8,404 bases of DNA from a bacterium (GTDB lineage Bacteria; JAJVIF01; JAGGVT01): positions 1 to 8,404 of the forward strand of contig JAGGVT010000217.1 in the NCBI GenBank assembly GCA_021157815.1, read 5' to 3'. The position numbers and the translations under genes were made by a program. A model generated the notes under the pieces. That model was not told the origin of the DNA. It worked only from the letters and a program-made list of their open reading frames with translations, and did not search any database. Shown here piece by piece: positions 1 through 5,551 of the stretch (its first letter is position 1; the number at the start of each line of letters is the position of its first letter).

Positions 1-220
1 ATTCCGGGTCAAGCCCGGAATGACAAGAGATTGCCACTATAATGACGTAGATTGCCACTATAATGACGTAGATTGCCACTATAATGACTTAGATTGTCAC
101 TATAATGACTTAGTCACTATAATGACGTAGATTGCCACTATAATGACGTAGATTGCCACTATAATGACTTAGATTGCCACTATTATTACGTAGATTGTCA
201 TTCCGGGCTTGACCCGGAAT
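1..220. repeat. Palindrome-bounded tandem repeat block
   Basis: Positions 1-26 and 195-220 are perfect reverse complements of each other (26 of 26). Each arm is itself a hairpin: ATTCCGGG, a 5-base loop TCAAG, then CCCGGAAT. The arm resembles a palindrome (GTCATTCCGGGCTTGACC...) that I recall as dispersed in many bacterial genomes. That is recollection, not a search. Between the arms lie tandem 21-bp units. The right arm ends in GGAATCCA, so the left copy is probably cut by the window edge. No protein is encoded here, and the block is not a CRISPR because the units abut with no spacers. Confidence 0.9.
30..193. repeat. 21-bp tandem repeat array (8 units)
   Basis: The consensus unit is ATTGCCACTATAATGACGTA followed by G. 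Units start at 30, 51, 72, 93, 114, 131, 152 and 173. The fifth (114-130) is only 17 bp and lacks the leading ATTG. Variation is confined to a few positions: GCC/GTC, and ACG/ACT before TAG. The eighth unit diverges to TATTATTAC. Units one to seven each contain TATAAT. The beginning of a ninth unit (ATTGTCA, 194-200) merges into the right palindrome arm, so array and arm share sequence. The role is unknown. Confidence 0.9.
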
Positions 221-258
221 CCACTTTTTTTAGAAGTCTCTTGTTTGTAACTTGTAAA

Positions 259-264
259 TATAAT
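259..264 (+). promoter_or_regulatory. Possible -10 box for the phosphatase gene
   Basis: A perfect TATAAT lies about 80 bp upstream of the ATG at 344. The best -35 at normal spacing (237-242, TCTCTT, 16-bp spacer) is poor, and the surrounding DNA is AT-rich, so this is only a candidate. It lies outside the tandem array, whose units also carry TATAAT. Confidence 0.3.
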
Positions 265-332
265 TTTCAAATACAGAATTACATTTGTAAAATAAGCATC
301 AAATCGATATCATTGCGTGTTTATCTTAAAGA

Positions 333-340
333 AGGGAAGG
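333..340 (+). promoter_or_regulatory. Shine-Dalgarno fixing the phosphatase start
   Basis: AGGGAAGG lies 3 nt before the ATG at 344, with purines extending back to 328. A longer frame could begin at GTG 317, but that start would place this ribosome-binding site inside the gene and add a non-family MFILKKGRL leader. ATG 344 is therefore preferred. Confidence 0.65.
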
Positions 341-343
341 CTT

Positions 344-1156
344 ATGCCAGAATTAAATCCAACAGATGTACTTTTAACGATGAGGAAGGCCGCGAGTGCG
401 GCCGGCCAGCTTACGCGCGAATCAACACCCGAACAGCGCCTGAATATCGGTAATCATGATGACATGGTAACGATGATAGACCTTGATGCTGACAAACTGA
501 TAAATGAAATAATCAAACATGATTTCCCTGACATAAATATTATCAGCGAGGAAGAAGCAAAGTTTGATCCGGAATACAAACCGTCCGAACTTCACAATTA
601 CACTGGTTTCCTGATAGACCCTATCGATGGCAGCGTGAATTTCAGCAGGATGATATCCAATCAATGTGCGAATTTCGCTGTCTCCATTGCCTATTGCGAA
701 AACGGAGTTCCAATTGTTGGAGTGGTATATAAACCTATTGAGGATGAAATGTTCCACGCGATTCGTAATCACGGAGCGTTTCTGAACGACACACCCATCA
801 AGGTTTCAGAGGTTGACTCGCTTGAACAATCCGCGATTGAAGTCGGCAGTTTCTGGGTACGGCATGAGATGGAGCTTTTCAACCGATGGTTCAACAATTC
901 TGCGACGGATGTTAAACAAATTCTTATTCGCGGAAGCGCGGCCGCGGCGTTGGCCGATATCGCGCGTGGACGGATCGAAGCGATGCTTCATTCACGCCTG
1001 AATGCCTGGGATTACGCCGCAGGATGGGTCATTATTGAAGAAGCCGGCGGGATTGTCATGGACGGCGACACATCTCCTCTTACGCTTGGCAGCAGTTTCA
1101 TTTACGCTACCAACAAAAACCTTAACGAACAGATTGCTCAAATAATAAGGGTATAA
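344..1156 (+). CDS. Inositol monophosphatase family protein
   Basis: This is a Mg2+-dependent sugar-phosphate phosphatase of the IMPase/FBPase-like fold: 270 aa, the usual family length, cytoplasmic, with no signal peptide. All metal-binding motifs are visible: E69 and E70 in ISEEE (residues 67-71), LIDPIDGSVNF at 90-100 with D92 and D95, and AWDYAAG at 221-226 with D223, followed by the EEAGG segment at 232-236. The usual DGT is DGS here, a conservative change at a position that helps coordinate the metal/water. The motifs prove the fold and chemistry but not the substrate: myo-inositol-1-phosphate, fructose-1,6-bisphosphate and 3'-phosphoadenosine phosphate are all possible in this family. 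The start is ATG 344 with a strong Shine-Dalgarno. The gene ends 3 bp from the end of convergent rel. The repeat block ends 123 bp upstream. No operon partner is visible in the window. Confidence 0.92.
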   Translation: MPELNPTDVLLTMRKAASAAGQLTRESTPEQRLNIGNHDDMVTMIDLDADKLINEIIKHDFPDINIISEEEAKFDPEYKPSELHNYTGFLIDPIDGSVNFSRMISNQCANFAVSIAYCENGVPIVGVVYKPIEDEMFHAIRNHGAFLNDTPIKVSEVDSLEQSAIEVGSFWVRHEMELFNRWFNNSATDVKQILIRGSAAAALADIARGRIEAMLHSRLNAWDYAAGWVIIEEAGGIVMDGDTSPLTLGSSFIYATNKNLNEQIAQIIRV

Positions 1157-1159
1157 AAC

Positions 1160-3400
1160 CTACATCCTGACACTGCGGGAAACATCGAGAACGTCGGGGA
1201 TTTTCAACATCAAGCCTATAACTTTTTCAAGCGCTCGTTTGTTTTTGACCTGAACGCGAAGGCGAATTCGAACGGTTTTATCACTGGACGGATGCATCTT
1301 TAAATCGCTGATGTTCACTTTCGTTTCAGCTACCGCGTTGGTCAGGTCATTGAGTAATCCTATTCTGTCAAGCACCCAAAGGTCGATTGAACTCAGATAT
1401 CTGCCATCGAATCCTGCAAGCCAACTGACTTTGGTTAATCGTTCCTTATCAAAGGTTTTCGATGTAACATGCTTGCACATCTTGCGATGAATCGTTATTC
1501 CACTGCCCTTTGTCACATATCCAACTATTCTGTCACCATGAATCGGAAGGCAGCATTTCGCGATTTTTATTTTAACATTGTCCAAGCCGTCCACAATAAT
1601 GCCAAAATCCCTTGAATCCCCCTCAAGTGGAATTTTCTGCAGCAGAGAAAGTTTTCGAGCGTGAGTCTGTTTGGACTTCAGTTTGTGAACCAGAGTATCC
1701 TTGAGTTTTTTAATAACTACTTTCGGGCTGATATCCCCTCGTCCGATTGCGGCGTATAAAGCGTTGATATTCTGATAATTGAAAATGCTTAATTTTGATT
1801 TTAAATAGTGTTCTGTAAGCAGTTCAAGCGCCTGCAGTCCGCCTCGTTTTTCCTCCTTTTCAAGTAAAAGGCGTCCTGATTCGACATTGTCCTCAAAATC
1901 AAGCTTGCGATGAAATTGTTTGATTTTGCTTCTCGCAGCTGGAGAAACCACAAAGGAAAGCCAGTCAAGTGATGGTGTTGTGCGTTTCTGAGTGATGATT
2001 TCAACAATATCGCCGCTTTTAAGCTGCCTGTCCAGAGGGGCAATCTGGCCATTGACCCTCGCTCCCTTGCATGTATCGCCGACTTCCGTATGAATGTGAT
2101 ACGCAAAATCAACAGGTGTAGCTTTAATTGGCAGCGCGACAACCTCACCCTTTGGCGTAAAAACAAAGACTTCCTCGCTAAGCAGTTCAATAGTTAAAGT
2201 ATCCATGAATTCTCTTGCATCCATGGTTCCAGCCTGCCAGTCAACAACATTACGGAAAAACGCAAGGTGCTGGTCAAACACCGAGGGTTTCTTCGTGCCT
2301 TCCTTGTATAGCCAGTGAGCGCATACGCCATACTCCGCGACTCTATGCATCTCTTCGGTTCTAACCTGAATTTCAACCGGTTTATGTTTAGGGCCAAACA
2401 CAACGGTATGCAGTGAACGATACATGTTCTGCTTGGGACGACTAATATAATCCTTGATTCTTTCACCCATCGGTTTCCAAACCAGGTGAATTATGCCTAT
2501 TGTTGAATAGCAATCTTTCAGGTTTGGAACAATTACTCGAAGCGCCATTAAATCCATTATCTGGTTGAAGTTGAGATTATCGCGCTTCATTTTTTTATAA
2601 ATTGAATATAGGTGCTTTGCCCGTCCCTGAACAGTGGCATCAATATCCATGGCTTTAAGCACCTTTGTTAATTCAACAATCAGTTCATGGATTTCTTCCT
2701 CGCGCTCCGACTTGCGCATCTCAACTTTATGCGAAATTTCCCTGTAGATATCAGGCATCAGATGCTTGAACGCAAGGTCCTCCATTTCGTTTTTCATGCT
2801 GTAAATGCCGAGCCTGTGAGCGAGCGGAGCAAAGAAATCGAGAGTATCTTGAGCGATTCGCTTCTGTTTGTCATCAGGAAGGTATTGGAGAGTTTTCAGA
2901 TTGTGCAGGCGGTCGGCAAGTTTAATCAGAATCACGCGGACATCCTTTGTGATTGCGAAAATCATCTTCCTTGCATTTTCAGCTTTCCTTTCCTCGTAGG
3001 AAGAAAAGCTCATCCTGCTTAATTTTGTGACGCCCTCCACAAGTTCCGCGATTTCCTCGCTGAATTCCTCGGCAATCTGTGCATGGCTGACACTGGTGTC
3101 CTCAATGACATCATGCATTAGAGCAGCGGCAAGCATTTTGTCATCCGCTTTCATGCCCGAGAGAATATTCGCTACCTCAACCGGATGTATAAGGTACTTG
3201 TCCCCGCTTACTCGAAGCTGCCCCTTGTGAGCATTCTCTGCAAAATAATATGCCCGAACGATAAGATCGAAATCAATGCTTTCCGGCTGAGCCGCAAGAA
3301 TGTTCTCTATTAGGATATCCAGTTCCTTTGGAAGATTCGATTTGCAAACAGGTCCTGTGAACCTCTTATTTCCCGGTTTTTCGAACGCTTTTTCCTGCAT
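1160..3400 (-). CDS. rel: Bifunctional (p)ppGpp synthetase/hydrolase Rel/SpoT
   Basis: This cytosolic stringent-response enzyme makes (p)ppGpp from GTP/GDP and ATP and also degrades it. The 746-aa length is typical of long RelA-SpoT homologues, and all domains are in order. The HD hydrolase has H72, H96-D97 (MHDVIEDT, E100, D101) and D163/N167 (LADRLHNL). The synthetase has GRAKHLYSIYKKM near 259-271, a metal-binding Asp (D283) in IMDLMALR, and EIQVRT at 343-348. TGS follows at about 410-470, a Cys-rich zinc-finger-like segment (C616 C617 ... H638 ... C642), and a C-terminal ACT at about 674-746. RIKD at 314-317 matches the RxKD signature of bifunctional Rel rather than the acidic ExDD of synthetase-only RelA, and the intact HD residues agree. 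One oddity is MYRSLHT where GYQSLHT is usual. The start chosen is ATG 3400, with AGAGTG 10 nt upstream. A TTG two codons earlier (3406) is possible but sits only 4 nt from that site. Confidence 0.96.
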   Translation of the reverse strand: MQEKAFEKPGNKRFTGPVCKSNLPKELDILIENILAAQPESIDFDLIVRAYYFAENAHKGQLRVSGDKYLIHPVEVANILSGMKADDKMLAAALMHDVIEDTSVSHAQIAEEFSEEIAELVEGVTKLSRMSFSSYEERKAENARKMIFAITKDVRVILIKLADRLHNLKTLQYLPDDKQKRIAQDTLDFFAPLAHRLGIYSMKNEMEDLAFKHLMPDIYREISHKVEMRKSEREEEIHELIVELTKVLKAMDIDATVQGRAKHLYSIYKKMKRDNLNFNQIMDLMALRVIVPNLKDCYSTIGIIHLVWKPMGERIKDYISRPKQNMYRSLHTVVFGPKHKPVEIQVRTEEMHRVAEYGVCAHWLYKEGTKKPSVFDQHLAFFRNVVDWQAGTMDAREFMDTLTIELLSEEVFVFTPKGEVVALPIKATPVDFAYHIHTEVGDTCKGARVNGQIAPLDRQLKSGDIVEIITQKRTTPSLDWLSFVVSPAARSKIKQFHRKLDFEDNVESGRLLLEKEEKRGGLQALELLTEHYLKSKLSIFNYQNINALYAAIGRGDISPKVVIKKLKDTLVHKLKSKQTHARKLSLLQKIPLEGDSRDFGIIVDGLDNVKIKIAKCCLPIHGDRIVGYVTKGSGITIHRKMCKHVTSKTFDKERLTKVSWLAGFDGRYLSSIDLWVLDRIGLLNDLTNAVAETKVNISDLKMHPSSDKTVRIRLRVQVKNKRALEKVIGLMLKIPDVLDVSRSVRM

Positions 3401-3441
3401 GGTCAATTATCACTCTGGAAACATGAGAAGATTTTTATTTA

Positions 3442-3447
3442 ATTATA
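3442..3447 (-). promoter_or_regulatory. Possible -10 box for rel
   Basis: Read on the - strand this is TATAAT, about 42 bp upstream of the rel ATG, giving a predicted 5' UTR of roughly 35 nt. No recognisable -35 lies at 16-18 bp and the region is AT-rich, so this is a weak call. Confidence 0.3.
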
Positions 3448-3531
3448 ATCAATTATGAAAAACACGCTTCCGCATTTTAACTTAAATCAGAGCATAGAAG
3501 AAGCCTCAATTTTAATTTTACCACCGTATTA

Positions 3532-3545
3532 ATATTCATGAATAT
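3532..3545. promoter_or_regulatory. Perfect 14-bp palindrome, candidate regulator site
   Basis: ATATTCATGAATAT is perfectly self-complementary. Its centre is about 60 bp upstream of the predicted start of transcription for the promoter at 3563-3591, where activator sites often lie. I do not recognise the regulator. A 14-bp AT-rich palindrome can occur by chance. Confidence 0.35.
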
Positions 3546-3562
3546 ATTTCGACAGCTAATCC

Positions 3563-3591
3563 TTGACACCTTTATATTGGTAGCGTAAAAT
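3563..3591 (+). promoter_or_regulatory. Sigma70-type promoter facing korD
   Basis: TTGACA (3563-3568) is a perfect -35. After exactly 17 bp comes TAAAAT (3586-3591), 5 of 6 to the -10 consensus. Transcription would start near 3598, within or next to a 10-bp palindrome TTCACGTGAA (3592-3601) that could act as an operator. This is the best promoter in the window. It would give korD a leader of about 280 nt unless the transcript ends at the hairpin near 3722. Confidence 0.65.
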
Positions 3592-3702
3592 TTCACGTGA
3601 ATCAGGTCATGATTGTCAAGATTATTCAATAATTGCGATGAATCCTGATAATCGGAAATTGAAATGGCTTGTTGATGATAACTTGAAAACTGTAAAGGCA
3701 AC

Positions 3703-3722
3703 GTCGCATCAGAAGATGCGGC
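3703..3722 (+). other. Hairpin in korD leader, possible weak terminator
   Basis: GTCGCATC (3703-3710) pairs with GATGCGGC (3715-3722, one G-U) across an AGAA loop. It is followed by ATTAGTTTTATAT, a poor U tract. It could end a short transcript from the promoter at 3563-3591, act as an attenuator, or simply be leader structure. Confidence 0.4.
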
Positions 3723-3782
3723 ATTAGTTTTATATCAGGAATTTTTACGGTGATGATGGTTCATGTTATGATCCAATCGCTC

Positions 3783-3791
3783 TGTTATATT
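3783..3791 (+). promoter_or_regulatory. Possible extended -10 promoter for korD
   Basis: TGTTATATT fits the extended -10 form TGn followed by TATATT. The -35 region at 17 bp (ATGTTA, 3763-3768) is weak. Transcription would start near 3798 and give a leader of about 80 nt. Confidence 0.35.
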
Positions 3792-3833
3792 ATACAAGCA
3801 GGCAATCAGTCATTATGATGTTTGTAACAAAAC

Positions 3834-3862
3834 CCCGGGATTTCCACCTTGTGAAAACCGGG
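3834..3862 (+). promoter_or_regulatory. Hairpin overlapping the korD ribosome-binding site
   Basis: CCCGG (3834-3838) pairs with CCGGG (3858-3862). Inside it, TTTCCAC (3841-3847) pairs with GTGAAAA (3851-3857) with one mismatch, leaving a 3-nt loop and a 2-nt bulge. The 3' strand covers the beginning of the Shine-Dalgarno GGAGGGGG (3861-3868). That site is 11 nt before the korD ATG, a rather long spacing. The fold could limit korD translation. This is inferred from sequence only. Confidence 0.45.
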
Positions 3863-3879
3863 AGGGGGCTATATACAAG

Positions 3880-4221
3880 ATGAAACCGTGGCAAACACCG
3901 CTGGATGTCGATAAGCAGAAGACGCCGCACGGTAAAATTCACATCATCGTGGACAGATGCAAAGGATGCGGTTTTTGTGTTGAATACTGTCCGCGTGATG
4001 TTCTTGAAATGTCTGATGAGTATAATCAAAAGGGTTATCACCCGGCTTTTGCCGCCCATGAAGAAAAGTGCATTAACTGTGACCTGTGTGAATTGATCTG
4101 TCCTGAGTTTGCGATTTTCGTTCTCAAGGATGATGACGAATCGGAAGACAAACTTAAGGGACATGTGGACACGGTGCTTGATGATTCAGATGAGGAGCCA
4201 TCAGATGAAAAGAGCTCTTAA
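3880..4221 (+). CDS. korD: 2-oxoglutarate ferredoxin oxidoreductase, delta (2x[4Fe-4S]) subunit
   Basis: This 113-aa ferredoxin-like subunit probably carries electrons between the TPP-containing core of the Kor complex and soluble ferredoxin. Two complete 4Fe-4S motifs are present, each CxxCxxCxxxC followed by Pro: C27, C30, C33 and C37-P, and C64, C67, C70 and C74-P. It is cytoplasmic with no membrane segment. The N-terminal PW.TPLD stretch and the spacing of about 27 residues between clusters fit KorD/OorD subunits. The C-terminal 30 residues (84-113) are strongly acidic, 14 Asp/Glu, and look disordered. The start is ATG 3880 behind GGAGGGGG. Assignment to Kor rather than an independent ferredoxin rests on the order korD-korA-korB-korC downstream. 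Two hairpins and a U tract lie between it and korA, so it may be made in excess of the other subunits. Confidence 0.93.
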   Translation: MKPWQTPLDVDKQKTPHGKIHIIVDRCKGCGFCVEYCPRDVLEMSDEYNQKGYHPAFAAHEEKCINCDLCELICPEFAIFVLKDDDESEDKLKGHVDTVLDDSDEEPSDEKSS

Positions 4222-4243
4222 ACAGAGACGGATTAGCATGAAT

Positions 4244-4265
4244 CCCCATTAGGGGCTTTTTTTTT
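4244..4265 (+). terminator. Rho-independent terminator after korD
   Basis: CCCC (4244-4247), loop ATTA and GGGG (4252-4255) are followed by C and nine T residues (4257-4265). Flanking A-U pairs can extend the stem past one mismatch. The stem is short but the T tract is excellent. It lies 22 nt after the korD stop. Confidence 0.65.
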
Positions 4266-4294
4266 GGCTGTTCTGTTAATTCAGAATAACAGCC
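4266..4294 (+). terminator. Second hairpin before korA
   Basis: GGCTGTT (4266-4272) pairs with AACAGCC (4288-4294). CTG (4273-4275) pairs with CAG across a TTAATT loop, with a 3-nt bulge on the 3' side. The run after it, TTATTTTCATTTTTAC, is U-rich. It may back up the first terminator. Confidence 0.45.
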
Positions 4295-4352
4295 TTATTT
4301 TCATTTTTACTATTGCTTTTATTTTTTTTATTAAGCAACCAGATACCCCCCA

Positions 4353-4357
4353 AAGGG
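4353..4357 (+). promoter_or_regulatory. Shine-Dalgarno fixing the korA start
   Basis: AAGGG lies 6 nt before ATG 4364. A longer in-frame start, TTG 4313, would add a hydrophobic MLLFFLLSNQ leader translated from the T-rich tail of the terminator. This site argues for ATG 4364. Confidence 0.6.
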
Positions 4358-4363
4358 TTGGTA

Positions 4364-5551
4364 ATGACTGGAAAAATAAAACAAATTAAAACCGTACCGG
4401 CTGACCCGAGAGGTGTTTTGACCGGTTCGCATTATCTTGACGGTGACCACGCTGCCGCTGAAGGATGCATCGCTGCCGGATCCCGTTTCTTCGCCGGTTA
4501 TCCAATTACGCCGGCGACTGAAATCGCGGAGAGAGTTTCCGCGCGTTTTCCCCGCATTGGCGGAATTTTCGTCCAGATGGAAGATGAGCTTGCCAGTATG
4601 AACGCGATTCTTGGGGCAAGCTGGGGAGGCGCGAAAGCGATGACTTGCACATCCGGGCCGGGATTCTCACTCATGATGGAAAATTTCGGGCTTGGAATTA
4701 TGCTTGAAACACCTTGCGTTCTCGCCAATGTGCAGCGTGGAGGGCCATCGACCGGACTTCCAACTCTTGTCGCGCAATCCGACATGATGCAGGCACGATG
4801 GGGCAGCCATGGCGATTACGAAGTCATCGCTCTTGTGCCGGATTCACCGCAGGAATGTTTCGACCTGACAATAACAGCGTTTAATTATTCAGAATTATAC
4901 AGAATGCCTATTCTGATAATGATGGATGAATGTGTTGGGCACATGACAGAGCGGGTTATCATTCCGGAGGCTGATAAAATCCGGATTGTTCCAAGGCGCT
5001 ACACTACAGAATCACCATCCACTTATCTTCCATACAAAGCTGATGATGATCTTATTCCTCCAATGCCGCCTGTTGGTGAGGGTTACAGGTTTCATGTAAC
5101 GGGGCTGACCCACGATGAAAAGGGTTATCCGGTGATGAACGCGGCCACACAGAAAAAACTTGTTAGTCGACTTATAAATAAAGTCAAGGATCACGCTGAG
5201 GAAATCATCATTACAGATGAAAAGTATATGGATGATGCCGAGATTGTCCTTTTGAGTTACGGCATTACAGGCCGCGTGGCAATCCCCGCGATTGAAAAAG
5301 CGCGAGAGGAAGGGCTCAAGGTCGGAAGCATGCGATTGAAAACAGTCTGGCCTTTCCCGGAAAAACGAATCCGCGAGATGTCCAAACATATTAAGGGATT
5401 TGTGTTTCCCGAATTGAACATGGGGCAGGTTGTTCTTGAGGCTGAGCGATGCGCCTGCGGTAATTGCAAGGTTGTTCGAGTGCCGCATGCCGGCGGATGG
5501 GTCCATGATCCTGAAGTTATTTACGATGCAATTAAGGAGGCCGCAAAATGA
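4364..5551 (+). CDS. korA: 2-oxoglutarate ferredoxin oxidoreductase, alpha subunit
   Basis: This is the alpha chain (395 aa) of a 2-oxoacid:ferredoxin oxidoreductase. It holds the pyrimidine-binding (PYR) TPP domain and the transketolase C-like domain that contacts substrate and CoA. Visible family motifs are FAGYPITPATEIAE at 43-56, MEDELASMN at 72-80 (E73 is the candidate TPP-activating glutamate), TSGPGFSLM at 96-104, QRGGPSTGLPT at 124-134 and ARWGSHGDY at 144-152. The C-terminal domain has MRLKTVWPFP at 323-332 and ELNMGQ at 350-355. These are characteristic of KorA/OorA and of closely related 2-oxoacid enzymes, so 2-oxoglutarate is the likely but unproven substrate. An unusual CACGNC cluster (C363, C365, C368) sits near the end. 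The stop overlaps the korB start by 4 nt (ATGA), indicating translational coupling. The start is ATG 4364. Terminator-like hairpins lie between korD and this gene. Confidence 0.94.
   Translation: MTGKIKQIKTVPADPRGVLTGSHYLDGDHAAAEGCIAAGSRFFAGYPITPATEIAERVSARFPRIGGIFVQMEDELASMNAILGASWGGAKAMTCTSGPGFSLMMENFGLGIMLETPCVLANVQRGGPSTGLPTLVAQSDMMQARWGSHGDYEVIALVPDSPQECFDLTITAFNYSELYRMPILIMMDECVGHMTERVIIPEADKIRIVPRRYTTESPSTYLPYKADDDLIPPMPPVGEGYRFHVTGLTHDEKGYPVMNAATQKKLVSRLINKVKDHAEEIIITDEKYMDDAEIVLLSYGITGRVAIPAIEKAREEGLKVGSMRLKTVWPFPEKRIREMSKHIKGFVFPELNMGQVVLEAERCACGNCKVVRVPHAGGWVHDPEVIYDAIKEAAK
5534..5540 (+). promoter_or_regulatory. korB Shine-Dalgarno inside the korA end
   Basis: AAGGAGG lies 7 nt before the korB ATG and within the last korA codons. 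With the ATGA overlap this supports coupled translation and fixes the korB start. Confidence 0.7.

Larger units (their letters stand above)
3401..3879. other. Intergenic region between divergent rel and korD
   Basis: This 479-bp AT-rich stretch separates divergent genes. It holds a rightward sigma70-type promoter (3563-3591), palindromes at 3532-3545 and 3592-3601, a hairpin at 3703-3722, an extended -10 candidate at 3783-3791 and a hairpin over the korD ribosome-binding site (3834-3862). I see no tRNA and no credible protein. The longest reading frame (3477-3701, - strand) has no Shine-Dalgarno that I can see and an unremarkable composition. Confidence 0.7.

Noticed and set aside
1-220. Repeat array as a CRISPR
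   Set aside because: Units of 21 bp abut directly with no unique spacers, and no cas gene is nearby.
317-343. GTG 317 as the phosphatase start
   Set aside because: It would put the strong Shine-Dalgarno (333-340) inside the gene. ATG 344 gives the family's usual N-terminus.
241-453. Small + strand frame overlapping the phosphatase start
   Set aside because: It runs out of frame into the well-supported phosphatase gene and has no ribosome-binding site or recognisable composition.
3401-3406. TTG 3406 as the rel start
   Set aside because: It is only 4 nt from the AGAGTG site, while ATG 3400 has 10 nt and a stronger start codon. It remains a close alternative.
3477-3701. 74-codon frame on the - strand between rel and korD
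   Set aside because: No ribosome-binding site or recognisable motif, and it covers the korD-side promoter and leader hairpin.
4313-4363. TTG 4313 as the korA start with a hydrophobic leader
   Set aside because: The MLLFFLLSNQ leader comes from the T-rich terminator tail. KorA is cytoplasmic, and AAGGG precedes ATG 4364.
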